A DNA stretch of 64,000 nt, from the NCBI GenBank assembly GCA_013821425.1, contig JACDGV010000003.1, forward strand, positions 112,485 through 176,484, written 5' to 3'. A program made the translations under genes and the position numbers. The stretch comes from Nitrosospira sp. GTDB taxonomy: Bacteria > Pseudomonadota > Gammaproteobacteria > Burkholderiales > Nitrosomonadaceae. How positions within the stretch are numbered: position 1 is the first letter of the stretch; each line of letters begins with the position of its first letter. Positions 8,559 through 18,134 of the stretch are shown one piece after another. Under the pieces are notes generated by a model that was given only the letters and a program-made list of their open reading frames with translations, was not told the DNA's origin and did no database searches.

Positions 8559-11087
8559 ATGCCAAAACCGGATTTACTCAAGGCTTACCGGGCTAAACGC
8601 AATTTCTCCATCACGTCTGAACCTTCCGGTATCGGCCTGTGCGCAAGTGCCATCAGGACAGCGCCGGCATTCGTTATACAGAAGCACTGGGCGACCCGCC
8701 TTCATTACGACTTCAGGCTGGAGCTCGATGGAACCATGAAAAGCTGGGCCGTTCCCAAGGGCCCCAGCTTCGATCCCGAGCACAAGCGGATGGCGGTTCA
8801 TGTAGAAGATCATCCCCTTTCGTACAATAGCTTTGAAGGCGAGATCCCGTCCGGACAGTATGGTGCCGGCAAGGTCATCATATGGGATACGGGCACGTGG
8901 TTTCCTCTGGAGGACCCCCATCGGGGATATCGTGACGGGAAACTGAAATTCGAGCTGATCGGGCACAAACTGAAAGGTCATTGGGCTTTGGTCCGCATGA
9001 GAAACGATGAAGAAAAGAAGCAGCAAGCCTGGCTGCTTATCAAGGAAAAGGATGAATATGCCCGTCCCGGAAGCGAATACAGCGTCGTGGATGAAATGCC
9101 GGGAAGCGTAGCGGACCTTCCGTCTGCAGGGGCTCAACAAGCTGGCGGACCGGCCAGGACGAAAACCGTCAGCACAAAGGAAAGAACGGCTTTGCCTCGG
9201 GGCGCCACCAAGGCCAAACTCCCTCTTGTCCTTCGGCCTCAGCTTGCCACGCTGGTGGATGGGCCTCCCAATGACTCGGGGGAATGGATATACGAGATCA
9301 AGTTCGACGGTTACCGGATGTTGACCAGGATAGATGGCGGGACCGTTCGTCTTTTTACTCGCAACGAAAATGACTGGTCTCACAAATTGCCTGATCTGGT
9401 CAAATCAATGCGCCATATGAAATTGAAGTCTGGATGGATAGACGGCGAAATTGTGGTATTGAATGAGAAAGGCATACCCGATTTCCAGGCTCTGCAGAAT
9501 GCTTTTGATAACGCCGCCACACAAAACATTGTCTATTATCTTTTTGATATCCCGTTCCGGGATGGATATGACTTGCGATCCGTTCCTCTGATCGAACGCA
9601 GGGAATCGTTGAAAACGTGCTTTAAGGGCGATCCACCTGAACAGATACGTTTCAGCGAGATTTTCGACGTACCGCCCGATGACATTATTGCCTCGGCATG
9701 CCGTCTCGGACTGGAAGGCGTGATTGGCAAGCGCAAAACCTCTACGTACGTCTCCCGTCGGTCTTCCGACTGGATAAAGCTGAAGTGCAAGCAGCGTCAG
9801 GAGTTTATCATTGGCGGCTATACCGATCCCCAAGGTTCCCGAACCGGGATAGGTTCGCTTTTGCTAGGTTTTTATGACGAAGGCAAAAATCTCCGGTATG
9901 CGGGTAACGTGGGCACGGGATTCAGCGATAAAACATTGCGCATTCTCAAGACGAAACTGGACGGGATTGGAGTGAGACATTGCCCTTTCATGGAGACGAA
10001 CGGCATCGGTAAAAAATCGCACTGGGTCTCGCCCACGCTAGTGGCTGAGGTGTCCTTTGGCGAGTGGACCCGGGACGGCCACATCCGCCACTCGGTTTTT
10101 CATGGTTTAAGATCAGACAAGAAGGCGGAATCCATTGTCAGGGAGAAACCGATGCATACTGCCAGCGTAAAGGCGACAAAAACGTCATCGATACTTCCAT
10201 CACTCAAGGTTACGAACCCCAACCGAGTAATAGATCCTTCGACAGGACTGACCAAGATTGGTCTCGTGCGCTACTACTCACTTGTCGCCCCGCTGATGCT
10301 GGAGCATCTGAAAGGAAGACCGGTATCCCTGGTACGTGCACCGGACGGGATTTCCGGCCAGCTGTTTTTCCAGAAGCACTGGGAAAAGGAGAACATGCAA
10401 GGCGTTAACCAGCTTGATCCCGCCCTTGATCCCGAGCATCCCCCCTTGCTTGAAGTCTCGACCAGCAACGGTCTGTTGTCTGCGGCCCAGATGAACGTAA
10501 TCGAGTTTCATACGTGGAATGCAAAAAAAGACGCTATCGGCAAACCCGATAGAATGACGTTCGACCTCGATCCCGGAGAGGGGGTGCAGTGGGAGCAGAT
10601 CCAGGAGTCGGCGCAGCTGGTTTCCATATTCCTGCATGAACTGGGGCTAAAATCTTTCCTGAAAACCAGTGGCGGCAAGGGTCTCCATGTTGTCGTGCCG
10701 ATAAAAAGGTTGCGCGACTGGGACACAGTGAAGGATTTCTCCCAAGCCATTGTTCAGCACCTGGCCGCAACCATACCCCAGCGCTTCGTCGCAAAAAGCG
10801 GGCCGCGTAACCGGGTGGGGAAGGTCTTTATTGATTATCTGCGCAATGGCTTTGGCGCTACCACCGTAGCGGCCTGGTCTGCGCGGGCACGTCCCGGTCT
10901 GGGTGTATCCGTACCGCTGGCATGGGAGGAACTGAAGTCGCTTACCAGTGCCGCTCGCTGGTCTGTCTCCAATATTCACGAACGTCTGGACGAGGGCAAC
11001 CTTCCATGGGCCGGCTACGAAGCGGCAAAGCAATCCATATTGCCGGCGATGAAAACCCTGGGCTTCAAACCTGGCAAGGAGGCATGA
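8559..11087 (+). CDS. ligD: LigD, multifunctional NHEJ DNA ligase
   Basis: An 842-residue LigD with the Pseudomonas-type order of domains. Residues about 35-190 are the 3'-phosphoesterase (QKHWATRLHYDFRLELDG, DHPLSY, GEIPSGQYGAG). Residues about 225-540 are the ATP-dependent ligase, with catalytic lysine 248 in EIKFDGYRM and the downstream ELEGVIGKR-like block LGLEGVIGKRK. Residues about 570-840 are the archaeo-eukaryotic primase-type polymerase (TFDLDPGEG metal-binding aspartates near 668; TSGGKGLHVVVPI). The start at 8559 is preferred because it follows the ku stop by 13 bases with AAAGGC before it; the frame also extends back into ku. It processes and seals ends bound by Ku. Confidence 0.96.
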   Translation: MPKPDLLKAYRAKRNFSITSEPSGIGLCASAIRTAPAFVIQKHWATRLHYDFRLELDGTMKSWAVPKGPSFDPEHKRMAVHVEDHPLSYNSFEGEIPSGQYGAGKVIIWDTGTWFPLEDPHRGYRDGKLKFELIGHKLKGHWALVRMRNDEEKKQQAWLLIKEKDEYARPGSEYSVVDEMPGSVADLPSAGAQQAGGPARTKTVSTKERTALPRGATKAKLPLVLRPQLATLVDGPPNDSGEWIYEIKFDGYRMLTRIDGGTVRLFTRNENDWSHKLPDLVKSMRHMKLKSGWIDGEIVVLNEKGIPDFQALQNAFDNAATQNIVYYLFDIPFRDGYDLRSVPLIERRESLKTCFKGDPPEQIRFSEIFDVPPDDIIASACRLGLEGVIGKRKTSTYVSRRSSDWIKLKCKQRQEFIIGGYTDPQGSRTGIGSLLLGFYDEGKNLRYAGNVGTGFSDKTLRILKTKLDGIGVRHCPFMETNGIGKKSHWVSPTLVAEVSFGEWTRDGHIRHSVFHGLRSDKKAESIVREKPMHTASVKATKTSSILPSLKVTNPNRVIDPSTGLTKIGLVRYYSLVAPLMLEHLKGRPVSLVRAPDGISGQLFFQKHWEKENMQGVNQLDPALDPEHPPLLEVSTSNGLLSAAQMNVIEFHTWNAKKDAIGKPDRMTFDLDPGEGVQWEQIQESAQLVSIFLHELGLKSFLKTSGGKGLHVVVPIKRLRDWDTVKDFSQAIVQHLAATIPQRFVAKSGPRNRVGKVFIDYLRNGFGATTVAAWSARARPGLGVSVPLAWEELKSLTSAARWSVSNIHERLDEGNLPWAGYEAAKQSILPAMKTLGFKPGKEA

Positions 11088-11211
11088 GGACCCCCTGATA
11101 CTTCCACGCGGAGCGCGTTCCGGGAGCGGTGAAGTTGCAGGCGGTGGTTCGATGTCGCGGTGAAATTCAACTGTCCTTTTCGTGCCAGGCGGGATAGCCC
11201 TCATCGGGGGC

Positions 11212-12246
11212 TTACGGCTTGATACCGGCGACTACGCTGTAGTACCCGAAAGCGGGGTATACGCCAATATCATGAAATCCGGCATCTCTCAGCATCGCCG
11301 ACAACTCGAGGCCTGAATATGACTCGCCCTCTGTCCATCCCATCATTAGCATGCTATAGGCGGCGGGTGCGAAAGGCCCTGTTTTTTCGTCGTTATACAG
11401 TACATCATGAACAACCAGACGTCCTCCCGATGCAAGACTCTCGAAGCTCTTCGCGGTGAGGAACTCGCACTTCTCGCGAGGCCAGTCATGGTAAATATTG
11501 GAGTAAAAGTGCAGATCAGCTTCCGGAAAGGGGTCGCTCCACATATCGGAAACGTGTGTGGTGATACGGTTCCGCAAGCCGTACTGAATGATAAACTCCT
11601 GAGCGACTTCGCAGATAGGCTCGAGGTCCAGAACAATTCCCTTAAGGCCTGGCAGTTTCAGTGCCGCTCCGATCGAATGCGCTCCAGAACCTCCGCCGAT
11701 GTCGAGCATCATCCGGTATCTTGAAAGGTCCATCGTGTCTGGCCACGCGGCCGCCAGCGTCATGCTGATGCTGTGCATTCCACGGGTAAATTTACGTGCC
11801 AACTCAGCTTGCTCTTCGTGCGATTTATAGATATCCCCCCCGCCATAAGCCTGGGGTAAATCCGTGAGCACTGCTCTCTCCAGGCTCGAGTAGGAAAATA
11901 CCTGGGAATTGTCGATCATCATGTCCCAGAAGAAACCGAAGTAGCTGGGACTTGATTCGAGGAGGTAGTCTTCCGCCAATGCCGTAAGGCCGTAATGCTT
12001 GTCTTGCAGGGAAAGGAAGCCCAACGCCGTTGCGGTCGTCAGTATCGCTTCCGCCGGCCTTCTTTTAATGTGCAGCACCTTGCAGATATCCGGCAATGTG
12101 CGCGCGCCCTGTTCGAGCAGGGAGAAGACTTTCAGCCGGTGCGCTATGAGCAGTGCGGGGTATCCGTAAACCGCGAACATGACATCCCACAAAGGACGGT
12201 CGTCCCGACAGGGCCGGTGAATATTTACAGATTTTTCCTGCGCCAT
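11212..12246 (-). CDS. SAM-dependent O-methyltransferase (class II / AcetylserotoninMT-like)
   Basis: A 344-residue methyltransferase with an N-terminal winged-helix dimerisation domain (about 20-110) and a C-terminal Rossmann domain. SAM motif I is MLDIGGGSGAHSI; YSNIYHDWP is the conserved stretch around the catalytic histidine in plant-type O-methyltransferases and in carotenoid (CrtF-like) and acetylserotonin-type enzymes. GRLVVHDVLY follows as expected. AAGAGG lies eight bases before the ATG. The substrate is not inferable: neighbours are an LOV protein and an SRPBCC protein on the same strand, with a gap of about 110 bases, and no biosynthetic cluster is visible. Confidence 0.85.
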   Translation of the reverse strand: MAQEKSVNIHRPCRDDRPLWDVMFAVYGYPALLIAHRLKVFSLLEQGARTLPDICKVLHIKRRPAEAILTTATALGFLSLQDKHYGLTALAEDYLLESSPSYFGFFWDMMIDNSQVFSYSSLERAVLTDLPQAYGGGDIYKSHEEQAELARKFTRGMHSISMTLAAAWPDTMDLSRYRMMLDIGGGSGAHSIGAALKLPGLKGIVLDLEPICEVAQEFIIQYGLRNRITTHVSDMWSDPFPEADLHFYSNIYHDWPREKCEFLTAKSFESLASGGRLVVHDVLYNDEKTGPFAPAAYSMLMMGWTEGESYSGLELSAMLRDAGFHDIGVYPAFGYYSVVAGIKP

Positions 12247-12359
12247 GGAAACCTCTTTCTAATGTTAATGTAATGGATTAACTCGGCTAAAACGGTATGT
12301 GTCCGGGAGTGCATGCCGGTTCGGGCGGACGTTTCGAACGGTCCCTGCAACATCCCATA

Positions 12360-12833
12360 TCAAGGCCTTGGCAGCAACGAAGTCAGCAGGCGCCTTGTAT
12401 CGGCTTCCTGTTGCATACTGAACTTGGAGATCATGTCCCTGTTACGATTTATATCGTACTGGATCCCGAGATAGTAGATGAGTTTACCCGCGCCGTCGAA
12501 GAGTGGAGTGAGCGTCAAATGATTGAAAAAAATTTCTCCGTCCTTCCGGTAGTTGCGAATAGTCACTTCAATGGGCTGATGGTCCTTGATAGCCCGCTTC
12601 ATTGCGAAACGGGCTTCCTGTTCTCGATCTTTCCCTTGTAAAAAACGACAGTTCCGTCCAAGAATTTCCTGCTGAGAGTACCCTGTCATTGCTTCAAATT
12701 GCCTGTTGGCATAAACGATGGGCATGTCTTCCTGGTCGGGATCCACGAGTGTGATTCCATTGACGGAACTATCCAGTATCTGGGACAGGATCTGGGGGAT
12801 CAATCCCGGGTCTTTTTCCACGACGAAGGTCAT
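12360..12833 (-). CDS. Short LOV-domain blue-light photoreceptor
   Basis: A 157-residue PAS protein with all the signatures of a flavin-binding LOV domain. GRNCRFLQG contains the cysteine (residue 62) that forms the FMN adduct. The FMN contacts are also present: N94 in NYRKDG, N104 in FFNHL and Q125 in YLGIQYDI. The N-terminal 25 and C-terminal 27 residues would form the flanking helices. No kinase, HTH or other effector domain follows, so this is a 'short LOV' protein, a class expected to signal by partner binding or dimer rearrangement. CAGGAG precedes the ATG. The SRPBCC gene lies 18 bases upstream on the same strand. Confidence 0.9.
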   Translation of the reverse strand: MTFVVEKDPGLIPQILSQILDSSVNGITLVDPDQEDMPIVYANRQFEAMTGYSQQEILGRNCRFLQGKDREQEARFAMKRAIKDHQPIEVTIRNYRKDGEIFFNHLTLTPLFDGAGKLIYYLGIQYDINRNRDMISKFSMQQEADTRRLLTSLLPRP

Positions 12834-12851
12834 TCTTTTTCTCCTGGATAG

Positions 12852-13343
12852 TTAACGGGACGAGGGCTTCGCCATATGAGCGGCTTCAGTTAATCGCTTT
12901 AAATTTCTTACCGTGCGTTCCGCCCCTTCCTGGACCACTACCCGGATCAATTTCTCAAATGGGCGCATGAACATTTGTATTTCGCTCAGTTCAAATATAA
13001 AGACGAGATGGGCTGATTTTCCCGAATCCATTTCCCGTAATTCGTAGGTGCAGCAAAATGGATCGGAAACCCCGGTAAATCCCACGCGTTTGCCCGGCTC
13101 ATACACATTAATCTTGAATCGGGTTTCCGTTCGACGGCCTTGGTCGACACGGACTTGCCTTGCGAGGGTTCCCAACTTCAATGGACCCTCGGTGAGCCGT
13201 TCAAGCTCAACAACCTCAGGGGACCATCTGGGATAATTTTCGAAGAATCCGTCGCTCAGGTACTCGAAGACCTCCCCGGCAGGACAATCGATTGCAATGC
13301 TCGCCTTCGCTATAACAGGTTCTTTGGTGCCTAAACCAAACAT
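12852..13343 (-). CDS. SRPBCC (START/polyketide cyclase-like) ligand-binding protein
   Basis: A 163-residue protein with the START-like helix-grip pattern: AKASIAIDCPAGEVFEYLSD at the start, PRWSPEVVELERL, RFKINVYEPGKRVGFTG in the centre and a long C-terminal helix (FEKLIRVVVQEGAERTVRNLKRL). Members bind hydrophobic ligands; its ligand is unknown. It is the first gene of an apparent two-gene unit with the short LOV protein 18 bases downstream, suggesting that the two act together. An upstream start is not apparent. A cysteine pair (FCCTY) lies near residue 98. Confidence 0.82.
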   Translation of the reverse strand: MFGLGTKEPVIAKASIAIDCPAGEVFEYLSDGFFENYPRWSPEVVELERLTEGPLKLGTLARQVRVDQGRRTETRFKINVYEPGKRVGFTGVSDPFCCTYELREMDSGKSAHLVFIFELSEIQMFMRPFEKLIRVVVQEGAERTVRNLKRLTEAAHMAKPSSR

Positions 13344-13740
13344 ACGTCATGCCCCTGTTTTTCAGCCTAAGGAAGCCCTGAAGGCTAAAGGTTGGTACTT
13401 CAAGTTGTGCAGTATGATTGTTGCCGGTCTTGCAGAGTTTAACGCCTCACTGGAAAGCTGGAGAAATGATATCCCGAATTGGGGAATTGGGAAAAATCAC
13501 AGCTTACATGAAATTATGGGCCTCAACCAATTTCCTCCATTTTCCGTGTAACTGTAGAAGCAAATACGCTGGCAGGTGTTTGCCCGCCTTATCCTCGCGC
13601 AAGGGGAGCGGCACGAGGGAGCGCGTGGTTACGGAGATTCCGGAGATTGAGATGAAATCTGAAGGGCCGAATATGGATGTGCCGCTGATACCTTGCCGTC
13701 CTCCCCGCAGGGAGGGAGGCCCGAATGCAGTCCGGATTTC
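13344..13740. other. Intergenic stretch with one solo repeat end
   Basis: No supported gene. It holds the repeat end at 13368-13384 and must carry the promoter of the SRPBCC-LOV unit. The remaining sequence shows nothing I recognise. Confidence 0.5.
13368..13384. repeat. Solo end of the MITE-like repeat family
   Basis: TAAGGAAGCCCTGAA is the exact reverse complement of the repeat core at 6242-6256 and 40046-40060. It lies just before the SRPBCC start (minus strand) and no partner end is visible within the following few hundred bases. Confidence 0.55.
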
Positions 13741-14598
13741 CTACCCGTTTATAATACTGCCTCCGTTGGGATGCAGCACCTGCCCCGCCATGTACGAGCT
13801 ATCCTGAGATGCCAGAAAAACATAGCAGGGCGCGACCTCGTCGGGCTGCCCGGGCCGTTTCAGTGGGACGTCTTTTCCAAAGCTACCCACTTTATCGGGC
13901 GCAAAGGTCGAGGGTATCAGTGGAGTCCATATCGGCCCGGGAGCCACCGCGTTCACCCGTATTTCCCGGTCGGCCAGTTGCAGGGACAATGAGCGGGTAA
14001 ACGTGACGATGGCGCCTTTGGTGGCGGAGTAATCCAGCAGATGCGAGCTTCCTTTATAGGCTGTTACCGACGTGGTATTAATGATTCGCGCCCCCTTTTT
14101 CAGGTGAGGGAGCGCGGCTTTGACCATGTGAAACATGGAGAATATATTCGTGCGGAAAGTTCTTTCGAGCTGTGAAGTATCGATCTCCATGATGTCTTCA
14201 CGGACGTGCTGCTCCGCGGCATTATTCACCAGTATTTCGACATGCCCGAAATCTGAGATGGTCTTCGATACGACCTCGGCGCAAAATTCTTCACTGCCCA
14301 CGTCGCCAGCAATTGCCGTGCATTTTCTCCCGCATTGCTCGACTTCCTTTTTTGTGTCGTTTGCGTCCACATGTTCGTTCAGGTAAACAATAACGATATC
14401 CGCTCCTTCTTTGGCAAACGCCACCGCAACCGCGCGGCCGATTCCGCTATCCCCGCCGGTGATAATCGCGACTTTGGATTTCAATTTGCCGCTGCCCTGG
14501 TATTCCTCGACGGTCGAGTCGGGTTGGGGTTGCATTTCCGTTTCCAGCCCCGGTTGCCGTGTTTGATGCTGTTCAGGAATTTCTTTCTCCTTTTCCAT
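13741..14598 (-). CDS. SDR family oxidoreductase (YhxC/YgfF-like)
   Basis: A 285-residue classical short-chain dehydrogenase with an extra N-terminal arm of about 45 residues rich in Glu, Gln and Pro. The NAD(P)-binding motif is IITGGDSGIGRAVAVAFAKEG, followed by NNAAEQ and the catalytic YSATKGAIV (Tyr-x-x-x-Lys). The arm plus the GGDSGIGRA variant is typical of the SDR group that includes Bacillus general-stress enzymes. The start at 14598 is chosen because GAGGT precedes it; an ATG five codons upstream (14613) is an alternative. Its substrate is unknown. It is separated from AsmA by about 125 bases. Confidence 0.87.
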   Translation of the reverse strand: MEKEKEIPEQHQTRQPGLETEMQPQPDSTVEEYQGSGKLKSKVAIITGGDSGIGRAVAVAFAKEGADIVIVYLNEHVDANDTKKEVEQCGRKCTAIAGDVGSEEFCAEVVSKTISDFGHVEILVNNAAEQHVREDIMEIDTSQLERTFRTNIFSMFHMVKAALPHLKKGARIINTTSVTAYKGSSHLLDYSATKGAIVTFTRSLSLQLADREIRVNAVAPGPIWTPLIPSTFAPDKVGSFGKDVPLKRPGQPDEVAPCYVFLASQDSSYMAGQVLHPNGGSIING

Positions 14599-14738
14599 AC
14601 TGACCTCGCTCATGCTGTTAACGAAACAATAAATTTGGGCGCAAGCAAGTTGTCAGGTCCCGATTTGGCCAATACAATAATCGCTATTTCTTTTCGTCCC
14701 TACCCTTGCATACACAGGAAAGAGAAGCATCGTTCTGA

Positions 14739-16715
14739 TCAATCCTTTTGACCTTTGGTCTTTGCCTCTTGCGCCGCCTGTTTTGCCGAGGCGATCAACG
14801 CCTTGCAATCATGCTCCTCTCCAGGGGCGGTCTCGATCAGCGGTATGAGCGCAGCTAACGGAGTGGCAAACACGCCGAGTAATACCGCGGCGCCAACCCG
14901 GGCAGCGAGCGTCTTGTCCGGGAGAACCGTGGGGTCCTTGAATGTGCCCCCGATGTGGAAGGGCGTGCGAAGCGCCAGGACGCTTAGATCCTTGGGCTTG
15001 GGAGAGATCTTCATGTCGATGGTTTCTTCCACGAGGCTTATCGTGCCTTCACCCACTATGTTGGTGTCTGTTGTGGCAATAACGAAGGTTTCACTGGACA
15101 TCATGCCTTTGCTGATGTCAAAGTCAGTGACCGCGCAGTTGATTCCTGCATTTTCGTCCCCGATAGCCAGAAACTTGAGAATTTCGCCGGCGTCGAGCCC
15201 GATTATCTCCAGCATAAGGTTACTGATCTGGCCGCCAGACATGATGAGCCCAAAGCGGCCTTCGGCTGAGGCCAGCAGCTTGCCAACGGTATCGCCGTGC
15301 CCTTTCAGGCTGGTGGTGCCGCCAATCAACCCCTTGCTGTCCTCCATCATCTCCACTTTCGGGAGCAGCTTCGGCAGTTGCAGTCTCTTGACGTCGACGC
15401 TGACTTCCGCCGCCGGAATATCCTTGCGTCCGTTTATCATCGCCGTTATTACGATATTTCCCCCGGCGGCCGCGAAGTTGAGAGGGTCCAATGTCAGCAA
15501 GCCATTGTCGATTTTAAGATGCGCAACAAGGTGGTCTACCGGCAGGTCCTCATTGCGGATCGACTTCCCGGTGAATTTGACATCCGCATCCATTGCGCGC
15601 AGCCGGTCCACCCTGAACTCCTGGTCAGGAAGCACCCGATGTCGCTGAGCCTCTATAGAGACCTTTTTCTCCTGTTTTTCAGCCGGGCTATCCTCTGGCT
15701 GGGGCGCACGCCTTGCGCCCATGAAACCGCTCAGATCCGTAAGATCGAGGACTTGCGAGACCACATCCGCCCGCAGGGTAGGGCGATCTCCTCCCGTATC
15801 AAAAACGACATCCCCTCCCAGGTCGCTCTTGCCGACTTGTCCCGCAAACCCCTTCAAGGACCACTCCGTATCCTGACGCCGGAGCCGCCCCGATATCTGG
15901 TATGGCGGTGACGGAAAAATAACGATGCCCGCTATCGGATAGAGCGTGGATAGATCTTCTCCGCGAATTTCCATCTTCATGTCCATCGAGGCGAGCCCGG
16001 TGATGGTTCCGTCCACCTCGGCACGCGTTGTGCCAATTTCCGCGCTTCCCTTGACGGGATAAGGAGCAGTCTTGTCGGCAAGCGATAGCACCTTGCCTCC
16101 CAAGGCCTCGGCAATAAATTTCAAGCCGCTGACCTTGCCCTCCGCTGCCACGTTCAGGGGCATTTCCCGGGCGTCTTCCATTGCAGGATCAGTGAACACG
16201 TTTACCGTTACGTCGGTCTCGGTTTTTGGATCACGGTAGATAAGCATACCCTGGTCCAGGGTGAGCCTGCCGATTTCCGGCAGCTCCGCTTCCTTCTCCT
16301 CATCCTTTTTCAGATCCCAGTTTCGTTTTCCGTCCGCGCTTTTCTCAAGTATTATTTTCGGTTGGGATATCGAAACTTCAGGAAGCACGATATCTCCGAG
16401 AATAAGGTCCCACAGGCTGATGCGGAAAGCTGCCCTGTCGACGCCGAGCATGGGCTGCTCCGTACCCCAATCGGCATTTGCGAGAGAAACGCCTTCAACG
16501 CTAATCAGCGGATTAAGCGACAAATCGACGTCGAGGTCACCCTGGATCACGAATTCCCGTCCGGTTCGTTCCGTGACCTGGCGTTCTATATACGGCTTCA
16601 TCATGTTCCAGTCGAACCAGATCACGAATACGACGATGGCCACCAATAGGATGCCCGTGATCGACAGTATTGTTCTGGAGCGGGTAATGGCACGAATGCT
16701 GGAACGAATGGACAT
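14739..16715 (-). CDS. AsmA family protein
   Basis: A 658-residue protein with one N-terminal transmembrane helix (about residues 17-33, ILSITGILLVAIVVFVIWF) and a large periplasmic part. The opening of the mature region (RQVTERTGREFVIQGDLDVDLSLNPLISVEGVSLANADWG) is the AsmA family hallmark, and the C-terminal AsmA domain with LNFAAAGGNIVI is also present. AsmA-like proteins are now viewed as bridge-like lipid transporters between membranes or as modulators of outer-membrane biogenesis. Whether this one moves phospholipid is not shown. The tail has KGQKD-type charged residues. It stands alone on the minus strand. Confidence 0.88.
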   Translation of the reverse strand: MSIRSSIRAITRSRTILSITGILLVAIVVFVIWFDWNMMKPYIERQVTERTGREFVIQGDLDVDLSLNPLISVEGVSLANADWGTEQPMLGVDRAAFRISLWDLILGDIVLPEVSISQPKIILEKSADGKRNWDLKKDEEKEAELPEIGRLTLDQGMLIYRDPKTETDVTVNVFTDPAMEDAREMPLNVAAEGKVSGLKFIAEALGGKVLSLADKTAPYPVKGSAEIGTTRAEVDGTITGLASMDMKMEIRGEDLSTLYPIAGIVIFPSPPYQISGRLRRQDTEWSLKGFAGQVGKSDLGGDVVFDTGGDRPTLRADVVSQVLDLTDLSGFMGARRAPQPEDSPAEKQEKKVSIEAQRHRVLPDQEFRVDRLRAMDADVKFTGKSIRNEDLPVDHLVAHLKIDNGLLTLDPLNFAAAGGNIVITAMINGRKDIPAAEVSVDVKRLQLPKLLPKVEMMEDSKGLIGGTTSLKGHGDTVGKLLASAEGRFGLIMSGGQISNLMLEIIGLDAGEILKFLAIGDENAGINCAVTDFDISKGMMSSETFVIATTDTNIVGEGTISLVEETIDMKISPKPKDLSVLALRTPFHIGGTFKDPTVLPDKTLAARVGAAVLLGVFATPLAALIPLIETAPGEEHDCKALIASAKQAAQEAKTKGQKD

Positions 16716-17155
16716 GTTGGGCCGGATAACTCAATTCATGCAGACATGGGAATCATACTTCCGCCAGTGAGGGCGCTCGGTACGCCACCGCACATACTCA
16801 TCGTGATCCCTTGTCCGGACCTTTTATGATGGATCGGGGATGGGTCAGTTATATAAATAAACGGATGCCATTACCGAGGATGCGTTACGCGCCTGACGAT
16901 ACAAGACCAAAGCCAGGACCAAAGCGTTTTCGAGGGAAAAGCGCACTCATTTCAGGCTGCGCAATCTGCAGCAGGAATAAACGGCGGGATACTCAGCAGG
17001 GGGTGAACTACTGTATTGATGATATGACGGAAACGTGGGATTGAAGAAGATGTTCAGGGCTTCCATAACAGCCCATAAGGATGACGGCGCAAGCCGGTTC
17101 GTGCAGTTGCGGTAATTGGCACGCTATATGGGGGGTTTCGTTTATACGCTTTCTA
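16716..17155. other. Intergenic stretch with one partial repeat end
   Basis: No supported gene. A 77-codon plus-strand frame at 16811-17044 shows no family and no ribosome-binding site. TGTTCAGGGCTTCC at 17051-17064 is a diverged copy of the dispersed end repeat. Confidence 0.5.
17051..17069. repeat. Partial end of the MITE-like repeat family
   Basis: TGTTCAGGGCTTCC matches 14 bases of the right terminal repeat at 40039-40061, then diverges (ATAACA instead of TTAG). It lies just past the stop of the Crp/Fnr gene. Confidence 0.45.
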
Positions 17156-17878
17156 CTACTTCCGAACATCGCGGAACAGGCGCTCGAATTCCTTCCTTAC
17201 CACGCCGTAACACTCGCAAACGTGCGCTTCCAGGCCGGTGCGGTCAAGCACAGTAATATGGCCTCGGCGATAGCGTATGATTCCTGCCTGTTGCAGCTTG
17301 CCTGCCGCCTCCGTAATGCCTTCGCGCCGGACGCCGAGCATGCTGGCGATCAATTCCTGGGTCATGATGAGTTCACGCGAATTCAGGCGGTCCAGCGTTA
17401 ATAGCAGCCAGCGGCTAAGTTGCTGTTCGATTGTGTGATGGCGGTTGCATACCGCCGTCTGGGAGATCTGGCTGATGAGCGCCTGTGTATAACGCAACAT
17501 CAGGCGCTGCAGGGAGCCGCCCTGATTAAACTCCTGCATCAGGAGCCCGGCCTTCATCCGGTAGGCATGGCCGCCGGTTTGCACAGTGGCCCAACTTGGC
17601 GGGCTTTCGCCCCCCATGAAGAGTGAAACACCGAGCATACCTTCATTACCCACCCCCGCAATCTCGGACGATGCTCCGTTTTCGAGGATATAATGCAGGG
17701 AAATGATGGCAGTAGCTGGAAAGTAGACGTAAGAGAGGCGGCCTCCAGATTCGCAGAGGACATCCCCAACCGGCAAATGGATCAATTCCAGACTGGTTTT
17801 CAGACGCTCCAGTTCCATTGCCGGCAGAGCCGCGAGGAGATGGTTCTGGTTGGGTTCATGTGCGGGAGAGCTTAGCAT
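17156..17878 (-). CDS. Crp/Fnr family transcriptional regulator
   Basis: A 240-residue regulator with an N-terminal cyclic-nucleotide-type domain (about 20-140; LSYVYFPATAIISLHYILENG, VGNEGMLGVSLFMGG) and a C-terminal winged helix (about 150-225; LIMTQELIASMLGVRREGITEAAGKLQQAGII). There is no N-terminal cysteine cluster for an Fe-S centre as in FNR. The sensor-domain style with GNEG is a betaproteobacterial Crp subgroup of unknown ligand. It lies divergent from the cyclic glucan synthase across a 646-base gap, and a truncated paralogue lies at 27600-28208 on the other side of that gene, so control of the glucan synthase is a reasonable guess only. Confidence 0.88.
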   Translation of the reverse strand: MLSSPAHEPNQNHLLAALPAMELERLKTSLELIHLPVGDVLCESGGRLSYVYFPATAIISLHYILENGASSEIAGVGNEGMLGVSLFMGGESPPSWATVQTGGHAYRMKAGLLMQEFNQGGSLQRLMLRYTQALISQISQTAVCNRHHTIEQQLSRWLLLTLDRLNSRELIMTQELIASMLGVRREGITEAAGKLQQAGIIRYRRGHITVLDRTGLEAHVCECYGVVRKEFERLFRDVRK

Positions 17879-18074
17879 TCGCTGTGGAGGTCTGAAAAAA
17901 TTAGCTCAACCTGGGTGCGATAAATTAAAAAACCACAGAGCGCAACGCTCGCAGTGATTCAACGAGCTCGATCCCTTCCCCACTCCAACTAATAATAGCA
18001 TCTATTTCAGCATACCACTCTGCCGGGCTACCTTGATAGTATTGTAGAGTATTCCATCTAATGCGCTGGCATTT

Positions 18075-18090
18075 TGTGCGCTAGCGCACA
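18075..18090. promoter_or_regulatory. 16-base perfect palindrome, possible operator
   Basis: TGTGCGCTAGCGCACA is a perfect inverted repeat. It resembles in form, but not in sequence, the TGTGA-N6-TCACA site of Crp. It lies between a Crp/Fnr-type gene and the glucan synthase gene. No binding data are available. Confidence 0.4.
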
Positions 18091-18134
18091 TACCCGCGCA
18101 TGGGCCAGTTCGTATTATTATTTTTTTCCGATAA

